A DNA stretch of 21,178 bases from DATHBD01 sp035296325 (GCA_035296325.1 DATHBD010000080.1:1-21178); one strand, 5' to 3'; positions 1-7,566 are shown, counted from the stretch's first letter. A program made the numbers and translations. The notes: generated by a model not told the origin, from the letters alone.

Positions 1-2460
1 GACGACGAAGTCGTTCTTGGCCTGCAGCCAGGTGCTGTTGATCTGCGTGATGGGTCGGGCGGTGCCCAGGTCCACGGTGAACGAGTACACGCCGACGCTG
101 TTGCGGCCCTGCCACGCCGGCCCGTACGCGACCTGCCCGCGCACCCCGTCGGTCAGCGAGTTTCCACCCGTGTCCGGGTGACTCGGATCCGTCGGCACAC
201 TTGCCGCATACGAACAACCCGCGGCCCCTACCGCTGCGCCGCACCGGGCGTAGTTCACCGGCGCTGCCGGCGCCGCCGGCGTCGTTGCGCTGACCGCCGC
301 GCTCAACTCAGAGGTCTGGTTCTCAGCGTCGACGGTCTTGACCTGGTAGATGTAGGACGTCGCGCCGTCGAGCTGGCGGTCCACGAACGCCGGCGAGGTA
401 CCCGTCTTCGCGACCAGGACCCCGTCACGGAACACGTGGTAACCGGCAGCCCCGCTGACCTGCGCCCACGCCAGGTTCACCGTCTGCGCACCATCAGCGG
501 CCGCCGTCACACCCGACGGCACCGCGAGAACAGCGGGCGAGATTGTCCAGGTGAACGAGGCGGTGCTGGTGCGATTGCGGCTGTCGGTGACGGTCACACC
601 GACCGTGGCAGAGCCCGCCGTGGTGGGGGTGCCAGAAATGACCCCCGTGCCGGCGTTGATCGACAGGCCGGCGGGAAGGTTGGTCGCCGTCCAGGTGTAT
701 GGCGTAGAGCCGCCGGCGGCGGTCACCGTCTTGGACACCGCGGTTCCTACCACGCCGTCCTGGGTTGCGGGGTTGGTCACGGCGAGAGCAGCGGCGATGT
801 TCCACGTCAACGACGCGGTGGCGGTGCGGCTAGCGGTGTCGGTGACGGTCACACCGACCGTGGCAGAGCCCACCGTGGTGGGCGTGCCAGAAATGACCCC
901 CGTGCCGGCGTTGATCGACAGGCCGGCGGGAAGGTTGGTCGCCGTCCAGGTGTATGGCGTAGTGCCGCCGGCGGCGGTCACCGTCTTGGACACCGCGGTT
1001 CCTACCACGCCGTCCTGGGTTCCAGGGTTGGTCACGGCGAGAGCAGCGGCGATGTTCCATGAGAACGTGGCGGTGCCGTCGATCGCGGTGGCGCTCCTGG
1101 CGGTGACGACGGTGGTGTAGGCACCGGCGGTCGTGGGTGTTCCTGAGATGGCACCGGTACCGCTGTTGATCAGCAGGCCGGCGGGAAGGCCCGTTGCTGA
1201 CCAGGCGTACGGGGTGGACCCGCCCGTGGCTGTCATCGTCTTGGCCACAGCGGTGCCCATGGTGCCGTTCTGCCCGCCCGGGTTCGCCACGGTGGGGGCG
1301 GTGCCGGTGTTCCAGGTGAAGGTGGCACTTCCGACGACGGCGGCAGCATCAGTTGATGTGATCTTGGTGGTGTAGGTCCCGGCGGTCGTGGGAGTACCGG
1401 CTACGACGCCGGTACCGCTGTTGATGACCAGTCCTGCTGGCAGACCGGTCGCTGACCAGGTGTACGGGGTGGTGCCGCCGGTCGCGGTGTTGGGGTGCGA
1501 TACAGCCGTACCGGTCCTACTCCCGCGGGTACCGGGGTTAGCAACGACGACACCGGTCGCCCAAGTGAACGACACGCTGGCAGCGATCTTCGAGACGTCC
1601 GTGGCGGTCACGGTGGTCGTTGTGGTGCCTGCGGTGGTGGGAGTGCCGGAAATGACGCCAGTGGACGCGTTCATGGCAAGGCCCGCCGGCAGACCGGTCG
1701 CCGACCAGGTGTAGGGGGTTGCACCGCCGGTCGCGGACATGGTCAGGCTCATCGCCACCTTGGTGGGGCTGGTGCGGTTGCCGGGATTCGTCACCGCGGG
1801 GGCGGGGCCGATGTTCCAGGTGAACGACGCGCTGCCGGCGATGCTGTTGGCCGCGGTGGCGGTGACCTTCGCCGCATAGCTGCCGGCGACGGTCGGGCTG
1901 CCCGAGACGACTCCGGTCGAGGAGTTGATGGTCAGCCCGGTGGGTAGCCCGGTCGCCGACCATACGTACGGCTTGGTGCCGCCGGCGGCCGTCACGGTGA
2001 GGCTGGCTGCCGTGCCGGTGGCGTTGCCGCGGGTCCCCGGGTTGGCGACGACGACGCCGGTTCGCCAACTGAACGATGCGGTCCCCGTTAGGGCCGCCGC
2101 GTCCCTGGCCGTCACGGTCGTCGCGTACGTCCCCGCCGTGGTGGGAGTGCCTGAAACCGTCCCGGTAGAGGCGTTGACGGTCAGTCCCGGCGGCAGGCCG
2201 GTCGCCGACCACACCAACGGGGCGGTACCACCAGTTGCCGTCATAGCCAGCGTCACCGCAACTCCGGTAGGGCTGGCTTGGGCGCCTGGGTTGGCGAGCA
2301 CGGGCGCAGTCGCCGCCCACGCCGGCGTCACACCGACGAGACTGGACAGCAACGCCGCCACCACGAGCAACGCCATGGTCGACAACCGCCGGGGTGACCC
2401 GCTCCCCCACACTGTGAACCGACGCAGGCCGGTGCCCGTGCGGAACCCGTGACTGGCCAT
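1..2460 (-). CDS. Secreted multi-domain protein: seven Ig-like repeats, FN3, discoidin-like domain (3' end outside window)
   Basis: The minus-strand frame is open for 820 codons, from an ATG at 2460 to the window edge, so the C-terminus is missing. The start is supported by AGAGGAG eight bases upstream. Residues 1-49 form a long signal peptide: basic N-region, hydrophobic core around 29-45, then an Ala-Trp-Ala cleavage motif. Residues about 52-640 hold seven copies of an 84-85-residue unit with the core PYTWSATGLPAGL and a following SGTPTTAG, typical of He_PIG 'putative Ig' domains. Residues about 640-726 look like fibronectin type III (LAWAQVSGAAGYHVFRDG). From about 730 a discoidin/F5-8C-like domain begins (PDTGGNSLTDG, later TVDLGTARPITQI). 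Family knowledge suggests an extracellular carbohydrate-binding or carbohydrate-active protein; any catalytic domain would lie beyond the edge. It is transcribed in the same direction as the fasciclin lipoprotein upstream, 307 bases away. Confidence 0.88.
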   Translation of the reverse strand, partial: MASHGFRTGTGLRRFTVWGSGSPRRLSTMALLVVAALLSSLVGVTPAWAATAPVLANPGAQASPTGVAVTLAMTATGGTAPLVWSATGLPPGLTVNASTGTVSGTPTTAGTYATTVTARDAAALTGTASFSWRTGVVVANPGTRGNATGTAASLTVTAAGGTKPYVWSATGLPTGLTINSSTGVVSGSPTVAGSYAAKVTATAANSIAGSASFTWNIGPAPAVTNPGNRTSPTKVAMSLTMSATGGATPYTWSATGLPAGLAMNASTGVISGTPTTAGTTTTTVTATDVSKIAASVSFTWATGVVVANPGTRGSRTGTAVSHPNTATGGTTPYTWSATGLPAGLVINSGTGVVAGTPTTAGTYTTKITSTDAAAVVGSATFTWNTGTAPTVANPGGQNGTMGTAVAKTMTATGGSTPYAWSATGLPAGLLINSGTGAISGTPTTAGAYTTVVTARSATAIDGTATFSWNIAAALAVTNPGTQDGVVGTAVSKTVTAAGGTTPYTWTATNLPAGLSINAGTGVISGTPTTVGSATVGVTVTDTASRTATASLTWNIAAALAVTNPATQDGVVGTAVSKTVTAAGGSTPYTWTATNLPAGLSINAGTGVISGTPTTAGSATVGVTVTDSRNRTSTASFTWTISPAVLAVPSGVTAAADGAQTVNLAWAQVSGAAGYHVFRDGVLVAKTGTSPAFVDRQLDGATSYIYQVKTVDAENQTSELSAAVSATTPAAPAAPVNYARCGAAVGAAGCSYAASVPTDPSHPDTGGNSLTDGVRGQVAYGPAWQGRNSVGVYSFTVDLGTARPITQINSTWLQAKNDFVV
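541..2310. repeat. Tandem coding repeat, seven units of about 252-255 bp
   Basis: These bases encode the seven Ig-like units of the secreted protein. The period is 255 bp in the most recent pair: the same ten-base string starts at 591 and again at 846. The two units nearest the FN3 domain (about 545-799 and 800-1054) are almost identical at DNA level, while the other five share protein motifs but differ widely in bases. This points to old duplication plus a recent duplication or gene conversion at one end. Confidence 0.85.
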
Positions 2461-2767
2461 GACGCACTCCTCTGCATTGAACGACATGCAAAAGTTACGT
2501 ATTGCCCGATACGCCCGAGTCGCGCGAATGCCCAGGTCCGGCAGCCGAAAGGTGGTGCGCGGCATCCGAACGGACACCTTTGGCGGTCGTTCGGCCTAGG
2601 GCGCAACGCTGGCCTGTCACATGCGACACCTGCGCCACCGCAGCACTCAGCCGTTGCACACGGAAGGCCGGACGCTGGTCAGGTGAATAATGTCTCCAGT
2701 CCGGGCCCTGCCAACAGGGCCACTCCTCAGGGCCGTTTTTCGGCCACTGGCACAGTCGCGAGGGCTT
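2461..2767. other. Intergenic gap between the Ig-repeat gene and the fasciclin gene
   Basis: No coding frame with credible composition is visible on either strand. The gap holds the ribosome binding site of the Ig-repeat gene (next to 2461), an imperfect inverted repeat with 7-bp arms CCGAACG/CGTTCGG at 2566-2572 and 2588-2594, and two hairpins near 2704-2745. A promoter for the Ig-repeat gene probably lies here, but I cannot place clear -35/-10 boxes. Confidence 0.5.
2704..2745 (-). terminator. Possible terminator hairpins downstream of the fasciclin gene
   Basis: Two hairpins follow the fasciclin stop codon. One is GGCCG/CGGCC with a five-base loop (2731-2745). The other is a perfect 7-bp stem GGCCCTG/CAGGGCC with a four-base loop (2704-2721). 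No clear U-tract follows on the minus strand, so this is a weak call based on position and stem quality. Confidence 0.35.
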
Positions 2768-3391
2768 TCACGCCGCCGGGAACAGCACGGTGTCGACGAT
2801 GTAGATGGTCGCGTTAGCCGTCTGCACATTGCCGCACACCACGGACGACGTTCCGTTGACCGTCAAGTCGGAAGGGCTTCCAGAAACCGTGATCACTCCG
2901 CCGTGCAGGGTCTTGTGGCTGCCCGCGACCTGCTCAGACGACAAGCGTGCGGGTACCACGTGATAGCGGAGAATCCCTGCCAGAACCTTCTCGTCCGCCA
3001 GATCCCTGCGAAGAGCAGACGTCGTTACCTCGCCGAAAGCGCCGTTTGTCGGAGCGAACACGGTAAGGGCCCCGGCCGCGTTCAACGAGTCAGTCAGACC
3101 TGCCCTCGCCACGGCACCGGCGAGCGTCGACAGCGCCGGGCTACCCGCCACCGCCGCCGCAACCGGCTTCTTGGCCATCGCTTCGAAGCTGCCCGGATTC
3201 GTCGGGTCGGACGGCACAGCTGCGCAGCCGGCGCCGAGCTGTTCCACCCGTGCCGCGGTGTTGCTCGGCACGGCTGCGACCGACGACGCCTCCGCAGCCG
3301 GCCCGCCAGGGTTCGCACCGCCATCACACGCGGACAGTGGCACCAGCAGCGCAGCGGTCGTGATCACAGCCCGAAACCAGGTGACACGCAT
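2768..3391 (-). CDS. Fasciclin (FAS1) domain lipoprotein, MPT70/MPT83-like
   Basis: This is a 207-residue protein. A lipoprotein signal peptide ends in the lipobox LSAC with the acceptor at Cys22, so the mature protein should be anchored to the outer face of the membrane. A low-complexity Ala/Pro linker (about 23-65) precedes one FAS1 domain (about 72-207). That domain has the conserved blocks LTVFAPTNGAF, ILRYHVVPARLS and TIYIVDTVLFP, close in layout to mycobacterial MPT83. The paired cysteines Cys55 and the one in SSVVCGNV match the disulfide positions of that family. FAS1 domains mediate adhesion or ligand binding at the cell surface; no enzymatic role is expected. The start ATG at 3391 has GAGAGGGG five bases upstream. 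It may be cotranscribed with the secreted Ig-repeat protein, but the 307-base gap argues for separate control. Confidence 0.9.
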   Translation of the reverse strand: MRVTWFRAVITTAALLVPLSACDGGANPGGPAAEASSVAAVPSNTAARVEQLGAGCAAVPSDPTNPGSFEAMAKKPVAAAVAGSPALSTLAGAVARAGLTDSLNAAGALTVFAPTNGAFGEVTTSALRRDLADEKVLAGILRYHVVPARLSSEQVAGSHKTLHGGVITVSGSPSDLTVNGTSSVVCGNVQTANATIYIVDTVLFPAA

Positions 3392-3636
3392 AACAACCCC
3401 TCTCGGACAGCCTCCGTAAGCGCCTGCGGGGCTTGGCCGTCGCGACCGGATGGCGACATCTCCAATGACCGTTGCGCTTCACCCATGATCGCCCTTGGTG
3501 AACGATTCAACGTGCGAATCGAAGGGATCGACTTGCCGACATCCCACCGCGTGGTATAAGCAACCGGTGTTGCTGGTGCTCGGCGAGGTCTGCGTCGAAC
3601 GGGCTTGCCTCGTCGGGGGTGTATCGCCACCTGCTA
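3392..3636. other. Gap between the fasciclin gene and the IS630 element
   Basis: The 245 bases contain the fasciclin ribosome binding site next to the ATG and presumably its promoter. I see no convincing gene. A short minus-strand frame across this region has no family features. The right boundary is the TA target duplication (3635-3636) of the insertion sequence. Confidence 0.5.
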
Positions 3637-4873
3637 GTGCCGTGACCACGAACGTTCACGGTGTTGGTTGACACGCCGTCGGCCTGCCGTGTTGATGGTG
3701 GTATGGCGGTCAGGCTGTGGCGGTGGCAGATCCCGTACGCGTGCGCCGGCTGAGTGACCAGGAGGGTCAGCAGTTGCTGCGCATCACTCGCAGAGGCACC
3801 GGTTCCCCGATTCGATTACGGCGGGCGATGGTCGTGCTGGCGTCAGCCGGTGGGAACACCGTGCCGGCGATCGCCCGCCTGGTCCAGGCCGACGAGGACA
3901 CGATCCGGCAGGTCATCCACCGGTTCAACGAGATGGGCGTGGCCAGCTTGGACCCTCGGTGGGCGGGTGGCCGTCCCCGCCAGATCAAGCCTGACGACCA
4001 GCAATTCATCGTCACGACGGCCAACACCCGCCCCGAAGCGTTGGGGCAACCGTTCACCCGGTGGAGCATCCGCAAGCTCGTCGGCTACCTGCGCACGCAG
4101 GCTTCCCGCCCGATCGAGATCGGGCGCGAACGGCTGCGGCAGATCCTGCACCAGCACCGGATCACCTTCCAGCGGACCAAGACGTGGAAGGAGTCCAACG
4201 ACCCACAGCGCGACACCAAACTCGCTCGGATCGAGTACGTGAGCAGCCATTTCCCGCAGCGGGTGTTCGCGTTCGACGAGTTCGGGCCGCTGGTGATCCG
4301 CCCTCAGGCCGGCGCCGGATGGGCACCGGCCGGACACCCGAAGCGACTGCCCGCGAACTATCACAAGCTGCACGGCGTGCGGCAGTTCCACGGCTGCTAC
4401 AGCGTGGGCGACGACCAACTCTGGGGCGTCGTCAACCAGCGAAAGAGCGCCGCGAACACCCTCACAGCGCTCAAATCCATCCGCCGAGCACGGCCGGACG
4501 GAGCACCGATCTACGTCATCCTGGACAACCTTCCGCACACAAAGGCACCAAGATCCGCGCGTGGGCGGCCAGCAACAACGTCGAGTTGTGCTTCACCCCA
4601 ACCTACGGCTCCTGGGCAAACCCGATCGAGGCTCAGTTCGGGCCGCTACGTACGTTCGTCATCGCCGGCTCGAACCACCCGAACCACCCCGCACTGATCC
4701 GCCACCTGCACCGATACCTGCGCTGGCGCAACACCAACGCCCGCCACCCCGACGTCCTGGCCGCTCAACGCCGCGAACGAGCACGCATCCGCAGCGAACG
4801 CCAACGACGTTGGGGCCAACCCGCCATCCGGGCAGCCTAACCCCAACACCTCAAACGTTCGTGGTCACGGCAC
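3637..4873 (+). mobile_element. IS630-family insertion sequence, 1237 bp
   Basis: Terminal inverted repeats of 31 bp lie at 3637-3667 and 4843-4873 and match at 28 of 31 positions; the outer tips read GTGCCGTGACCACGAACGTT and its complement. TA flanks both sides (3635-3636 and 4874-4875), as expected from the TA target duplication of IS630/Tc1-mariner elements. The element holds one transposase gene on the plus strand that fills most of its length. The ends look intact, so it inserted recently or is well conserved, but the transposase carries a frameshift and the copy may not be autonomous. The target TA lies within the stop codon of the neighbouring minus-strand gene. Confidence 0.93.
3717..4840 (+). 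pseudogene. IS630-family transposase, single frameshift
   Basis: The frame opens with GTG at 3717. An N-terminal helix-turn-helix region (about 30-95, including NTVPAIARLVQADEDTIRQV) precedes the DDE catalytic core. The first aspartate is in VFAFDEFG (Asp187) and the second in YVILDN (Asp270). Immediately after Asp270-Asn271, at about 4531-4532, one base is missing relative to the family pattern, which expects N-L-S-A-H-K. The correct continuation (KIRAWAASNNVELC, then YGSWANPIEAQFGPLR with the third acidic residue Glu) is in the -1 frame and ends at 4840. Without frame correction the product loses the catalytic Glu. No slippery heptamer is visible, so a programmed shift is unlikely. A true inactivating deletion or a short-homopolymer sequencing error fits better. 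Confidence 0.88.
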
Positions 4874-5670
4874 TAGACAGCCGGTCCTGTTGGCCAGAAA
4901 GACGCACCCTTGATGTTGTGACGTATGAGTGCTTGACGTAAGCTTTGCGAAACCAACACTCCGCGGTGTGCCGAAAAGCCGCTTCCAAAGTATTGGATCG
5001 TCTTGACCGCATGCCCGCTCGGATCTGACTTGATCGCCGGGAAATACCCGCGGGTCTGGGGTAGGTACTTGTGCTGACCGCATTCATCACATTTCTGAGG
5101 GGATAACGAATCAGTGGCGATGTTGACGGCATCGTCAATGACCAGTTGTACCACTGTCTCCAAGTTGCCGCCTTTGGCGCTCGCGGCTCTACAGAACTCA
5201 ATGCCCGCGGGTTGGAAGACCGAAGACCAGACCTCAGGCTTGACAAAGAACTCGTCGAAGACCCAGTTCAGTTGCAGAATTCCTCTAGCTCCCCACCTGG
5301 GCTCTCCCTTCATTTGAAATGGCGCCACCTGTCGACGCCCTATTCCGCATGTAACGCAACCGCCGTCGGCAGCGTAGGTTGTAGCCCTGTAACCGCCCGC
5401 GCCCTCCTCGGGCTGTGGATATCCGTGGTGCCAGTCCGACACCAGCTTCAGCCATTCTGCGGCCGCAAGCTCGGCGGAAGAAAATTCAGTCGTGACAATG
5501 TCCACTGCGCCGGAGTAATCCACCCACGAGCTCAGCTGCTGCCACCGTGGGTCCGCCTCGTGCACCTGGAATGTGACTACTCCACTTGGTGGCACGAGCA
5601 GGCCCATAGCGGACAATCCAGATTGAATGGCTAGGGACGAAGCGATGGTGATTCGATGCTGTATACGCAT
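4873..5670 (-). CDS. Protein with two CxxCG motifs (possible zinc-binding, immunity-type family)
   Basis: The frame encodes up to 265 residues. It has two CxxCG motifs, CVTCG at 105-109 and CDECG at 194-198, the layout of 'double-CXXCG' proteins known from Myxococcus (Gmx_para_CXXCG / SitI6 immunity group). Four cysteines in this layout suggest one split zinc site. Other notable parts are an N-terminal block (FQVHEADPRWQQL) and a mixed C-terminus ending in FWPTGPAV. G+C is visibly lower than in flanking genes, suggesting transfer. The ATG at 5670 has no good ribosome binding site; Met22 or a nearby GTG may be the true start. The stop codon TAG (4873-4875) contains the TA target of the IS630 element and one IS base. 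Before insertion the same bases also read TAG, so the protein is not truncated. The family match is by motif only. Confidence 0.6.
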   Translation of the reverse strand: MRIQHRITIASSLAIQSGLSAMGLLVPPSGVVTFQVHEADPRWQQLSSWVDYSGAVDIVTTEFSSAELAAAEWLKLVSDWHHGYPQPEEGAGGYRATTYAADGGCVTCGIGRRQVAPFQMKGEPRWGARGILQLNWVFDEFFVKPEVWSSVFQPAGIEFCRAASAKGGNLETVVQLVIDDAVNIATDSLSPQKCDECGQHKYLPQTRGYFPAIKSDPSGHAVKTIQYFGSGFSAHRGVLVSQSLRQALIRHNIKGASFWPTGPAV

Positions 5671-5744
5671 TATTCTAAGAGGTCCAATGCCCGGAGGATG
5701 TCTGGATATTTCGTGTCACAGTTGCGATACGACGTAATTCTTGC

Positions 5745-5880
5745 TGGATGGCATCCAGGCCCGCTGGCCCGTCGTCACCACCGGCCGCACGAACATGTGC
5801 CGCGAGCAGGACAGGACCATCGCGGACGCCCACACCCGCTTAGTCGATTGACCGTTATGGACGACAAGGTCGGCAAGCAG
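5745..5880 (-). pseudogene. Fragment of an IS21-type (IstA) transposase
   Basis: On the minus strand about 45 codons read KRVWASAMVLSCSRHMFVRP followed by VVTTGQRAW. This matches the part of the IS21-family IstA integrase core where family members read roughly FVMVLACSRHMFVRPV..DQQAW. The flanking codons lose the pattern quickly and a stop follows at about 5716. No other IS21 parts (IstB, the rest of IstA, terminal repeats) are seen nearby, so this is a short dead remnant. Confidence 0.55.
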
Positions 5881-5906
5881 CCGGCAACCGGGCAATGACG
5901 GCTAGA

Positions 5907-6113
5907 CTAACGTGATATAAACCTCAACGCCTCCTCGCGTATGCGATATCGACGCTCGTCCCCGGACATCGTGCGGATAAGGTCGATGCGTATATCGTCG
6001 TCGCTGATCTCGATCGTTCCCAGGTTGTTCACCTTCCATTGCTCGTAGGCGTCGCGAGCCTCCGCGCTTGGCATGGAGGGGACGATCTCTACCCACCCAG
6101 GAGTGGAACTCAT
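5907..6113 (-). CDS. Small acidic protein, 68 residues, last of three overlapping genes
   Basis: The ATG at 6113 overlaps the stop of the gene upstream as ATGA, a common sign of translational coupling. The product (starting MSSTPGWVEIVPSMPSAEAR and ending REEALRFISR) has a natural-looking mix of residues, with an acidic middle (SDDDIRIDLIRTMSGDE) and predicted helices. No family is recognised. The same frame stays open upstream to 6338, so a longer protein starting further right, or one ancestral gene broken by frameshifts, cannot be excluded. Confidence 0.5.
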   Translation of the reverse strand: MSSTPGWVEIVPSMPSAEARDAYEQWKVNNLGTIEISDDDIRIDLIRTMSGDERRYRIREEALRFISR

Positions 6114-6325
6114 CGAAATTGCCCCGAGATAGAATCGGCACTGTGAGGCCACAAAAGGGATCGGTTGCTGCCGCTCCCGCGTCGCGACACCACGCCGGAC
6201 GTGCCATCTATTCGCATGATCTTGTAGCCGTCGGCGGTGAACATCGCACCACCCACAACGGCGACGCCCCGCGGACCGACCAGCGCCCGGGACGCCGACA
6301 CCGTCGCGACCGCGCCGGCGTCCAT
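6110..6325 (-). CDS. Small protein, 71 residues, middle of three overlapping genes
   Basis: The ATG at 6325 overlaps the upstream stop codon (TGATG), and the stop at 6110-6112 overlaps the next start (ATGA). The sequence includes VGPRGVAVVGGAMFTADGYK and then IMRIDG, a pattern that could be a beta-rich segment. The last 25 residues are Arg/Ser-rich and less convincing. No family is recognised. It may be a genuine coupled gene, or the middle piece of a larger gene whose frame was shifted. Confidence 0.4.
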   Translation of the reverse strand: MDAGAVATVSASRALVGPRGVAVVGGAMFTADGYKIMRIDGTSGVVSRRGSGSNRSLLWPHSADSISGQFR

Positions 6326-6615
6326 CACCGGCCCACAATCACACCAACATGCGAGATCAGCCGCCGCGGCTCCCAGTCGCGTTGATCGGTGCCGTTCGCC
6401 GCGACAGCCAACGCCACGGCGATCAGCACCAACAGCAACGGCAAGCCCAGCCATGCGGCGCTCCGACTGAGTACCACCGGCCCCGCAGGCGCCCCGGGCG
6501 TAGCAGCTGAAACAGCAAGCCGCGCACCGGCGACGTTAAGACTGCGACTCAGCGGAGCTATTACCAGCCGACGGAGGAAGGATTCAAACGCTCGCAAGTT
6601 GGAACCAGACGGCAT
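6325..6615 (-). CDS. Small membrane protein, 96 residues, first of three overlapping genes
   Basis: The ATG at 6615 has GGGGGAG a few bases upstream, a strong ribosome binding site. Residues 1-28 are amphipathic and basic (MPSGSNLRAFESFLRRLVIA). A single hydrophobic segment at about residues 56-72 (AWLGLPLLLVLIAVALAVA) should span the membrane. The short remaining C-terminus is polar. No known family is recognised. The stop overlaps the next start by one base, so the three genes 6615-5907 look like a small coupled operon. Confidence 0.5.
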   Translation of the reverse strand: MPSGSNLRAFESFLRRLVIAPLSRSLNVAGARLAVSAATPGAPAGPVVLSRSAAWLGLPLLLVLIAVALAVAANGTDQRDWEPRRLISHVGVIVGR

Positions 6616-7018
6616 GCATGCTCCCCCGACGCGAAAATCCGAAACTGCATCCAGTACGGCATGAACACCGTACGGCTGACAGCACGACGCCGGCGGCTGT
6701 TTGCGGGGTCGCGGCTCGCCGCGCGTCGCATCGCCGGTCAGCCCGGCGGCAGCCACGGCAGCGTCGGCCTGCCGGCACGCTGGCCCGGCTCGACGCTGTT
6801 TCCGCCGCCAGGTCCCAACGGCGCCAAGCCCGCGCCCGAGGCATACGCGTGGTGAGTGCCTCGCCGTCGCGCTGAGCGGCGCCCGTGCGGCGGCCCATGT
6901 CTCGAGTCAGGTCGCGTTCACCCGGGCGGCGGGTGAATGCAGTCGGTGCTGGCCCGGGTGGCCGTGCCGACAGTGCAGGTGGGCCATCCACCCAGCCTGC
7001 ACGCCGCCCGGCCGACAA
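6616..7018. other. Stretch with no supported gene
   Basis: Very G+C-rich sequence with long open frames on both strands, but all translate to Arg/Ala/Pro-rich products without motifs. The promoter of the three small genes probably lies near 6620-6700; I see no clear boxes. The right end runs into a diverged IS630 end. Confidence 0.5.
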
Positions 7019-7068
7019 GCCGAATAGCGCGTCAACCTACACCGTGAACGTTTGGGGTCAGGGCACTA
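7019..7068 (-). mobile_element. Solo, diverged IS630-type end
   Basis: The bases 7036-7066 match the reverse complement of the left inverted repeat of the IS630 element at 3637 at 27 of 31 positions. Similarity continues inward for about 15-20 more bases (GTCAACC and nearby). A TA follows the tip (7067-7068). The tip faces right, so the missing body should have lain to the left, but no transposase coding is recognisable there. Confidence 0.75.
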
Positions 7069-7475
7069 GTGATCTCGCTGCGGTTGAGAGGCCCGTTCGG
7101 TGAGGCAACGAAGCCCTCGCCAGTCGGAACGGCGAACGCATGCGAAAGCGGCTTCGAACGCTGGCCCTCCCAGCACCCCAGCGTTCGGGCAGCGCCCGCT
7201 TCGTGGTAGCGACCTTCTCCATGCTCGTCGCAACTGACAGGACGCCGTCCTTCGGGCGGTGCTCCGGTAGACGGGCGCGCATCGCCCGGGGCGCGGAAAC
7301 CTGGAGCAGATCATCGCGACCCGGAGCAGCGAAGTCTGTTGACCACCGGGGTGGCGGGCATGACCGCGTCTCTACCAGCAATTATAGATGATCGCAGATT
7401 TAATGTGGATCATGGCGCGACAAGTTTCCAGCAGCGGACCCAACCGCGGCCCCACGTCGCCCGGAAATCGAGCCC
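7069..7475. other. Stretch with no supported gene
   Basis: Open frames exist on both strands, but their products have no recognisable motif and low-complexity composition. Near 7380-7490 the sequence becomes locally A/T-rich, unlike its surroundings, just before the truncated tRNA. Confidence 0.45.
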
Positions 7476-7507
7476 GCAAAATAAAAAACCGCAGGTCAGT
7501 GGCCTGC
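7476..7507 (-). terminator. Intrinsic-type terminator after the truncated tRNA
   Basis: On the minus strand a GCAGG/CCTGC stem (7491-7507, seven-base loop, one inner G-U pair possible) is followed by GG and a T-rich run TTTTTTATTTT. It lies directly behind the tRNA-Arg fragment, where a tRNA terminator would be expected. Confidence 0.55.
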
Positions 7508-7523
7508 AGTCGGTAAAATACAT

Positions 7524-7566
7524 ACGGATTAGGAAACCGATGCTCTATCCCCTGAGCTACGAGGGC
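7524..7566 (-). tRNA. tRNA-Arg(CCU), 5' half only
   Basis: Reading the minus strand from 7566: acceptor 5' strand GCCCTCG, TA, D-arm GCTC-AGGGGATA-GAGC, then anticodon arm TCGGT-TTCCTAA-TCCGT with anticodon CCT. This is the usual actinobacterial tRNA-Arg(CCU) up to position 43. The expected T-arm and the 3' acceptor strand CGAGGGC do not follow; instead there are A/T-rich bases and a terminator hairpin. T31-T39 in the anticodon stem is also mismatched. It cannot fold as a full tRNA and is either a pseudogene or one side of an integration or deletion junction. Confidence 0.75.

Noticed and set aside
178..1120. Plus-strand frames with an internal repeat opposite the Ig-repeat gene
   Set aside because: The repeat is the antisense image of the Ig-like units; the minus frame has signal peptide, domains and ribosome binding site.
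541..2310. CRISPR-like tandem repeats
   Set aside because: Units are 252-255 bp, coding and without spacers; they encode Ig-like domains.
2566..2594. Inverted repeat CCGAACG/CGTTCGG as an operator
   Set aside because: Arms are 15 bases apart, the inner part pairs poorly and there is no linked regulator; noted only in the gap entry.
4527..4545. Programmed -1 frameshift in the IS630 transposase
   Set aside because: No slippery heptamer or downstream hairpin is visible at the shift; a missing base explains it more simply.
7058..7391. Open frames on both strands near 7.1-7.4 kb
   Set aside because: Neither translation shows a motif or start signal, and composition is that of noncoding high-GC DNA.
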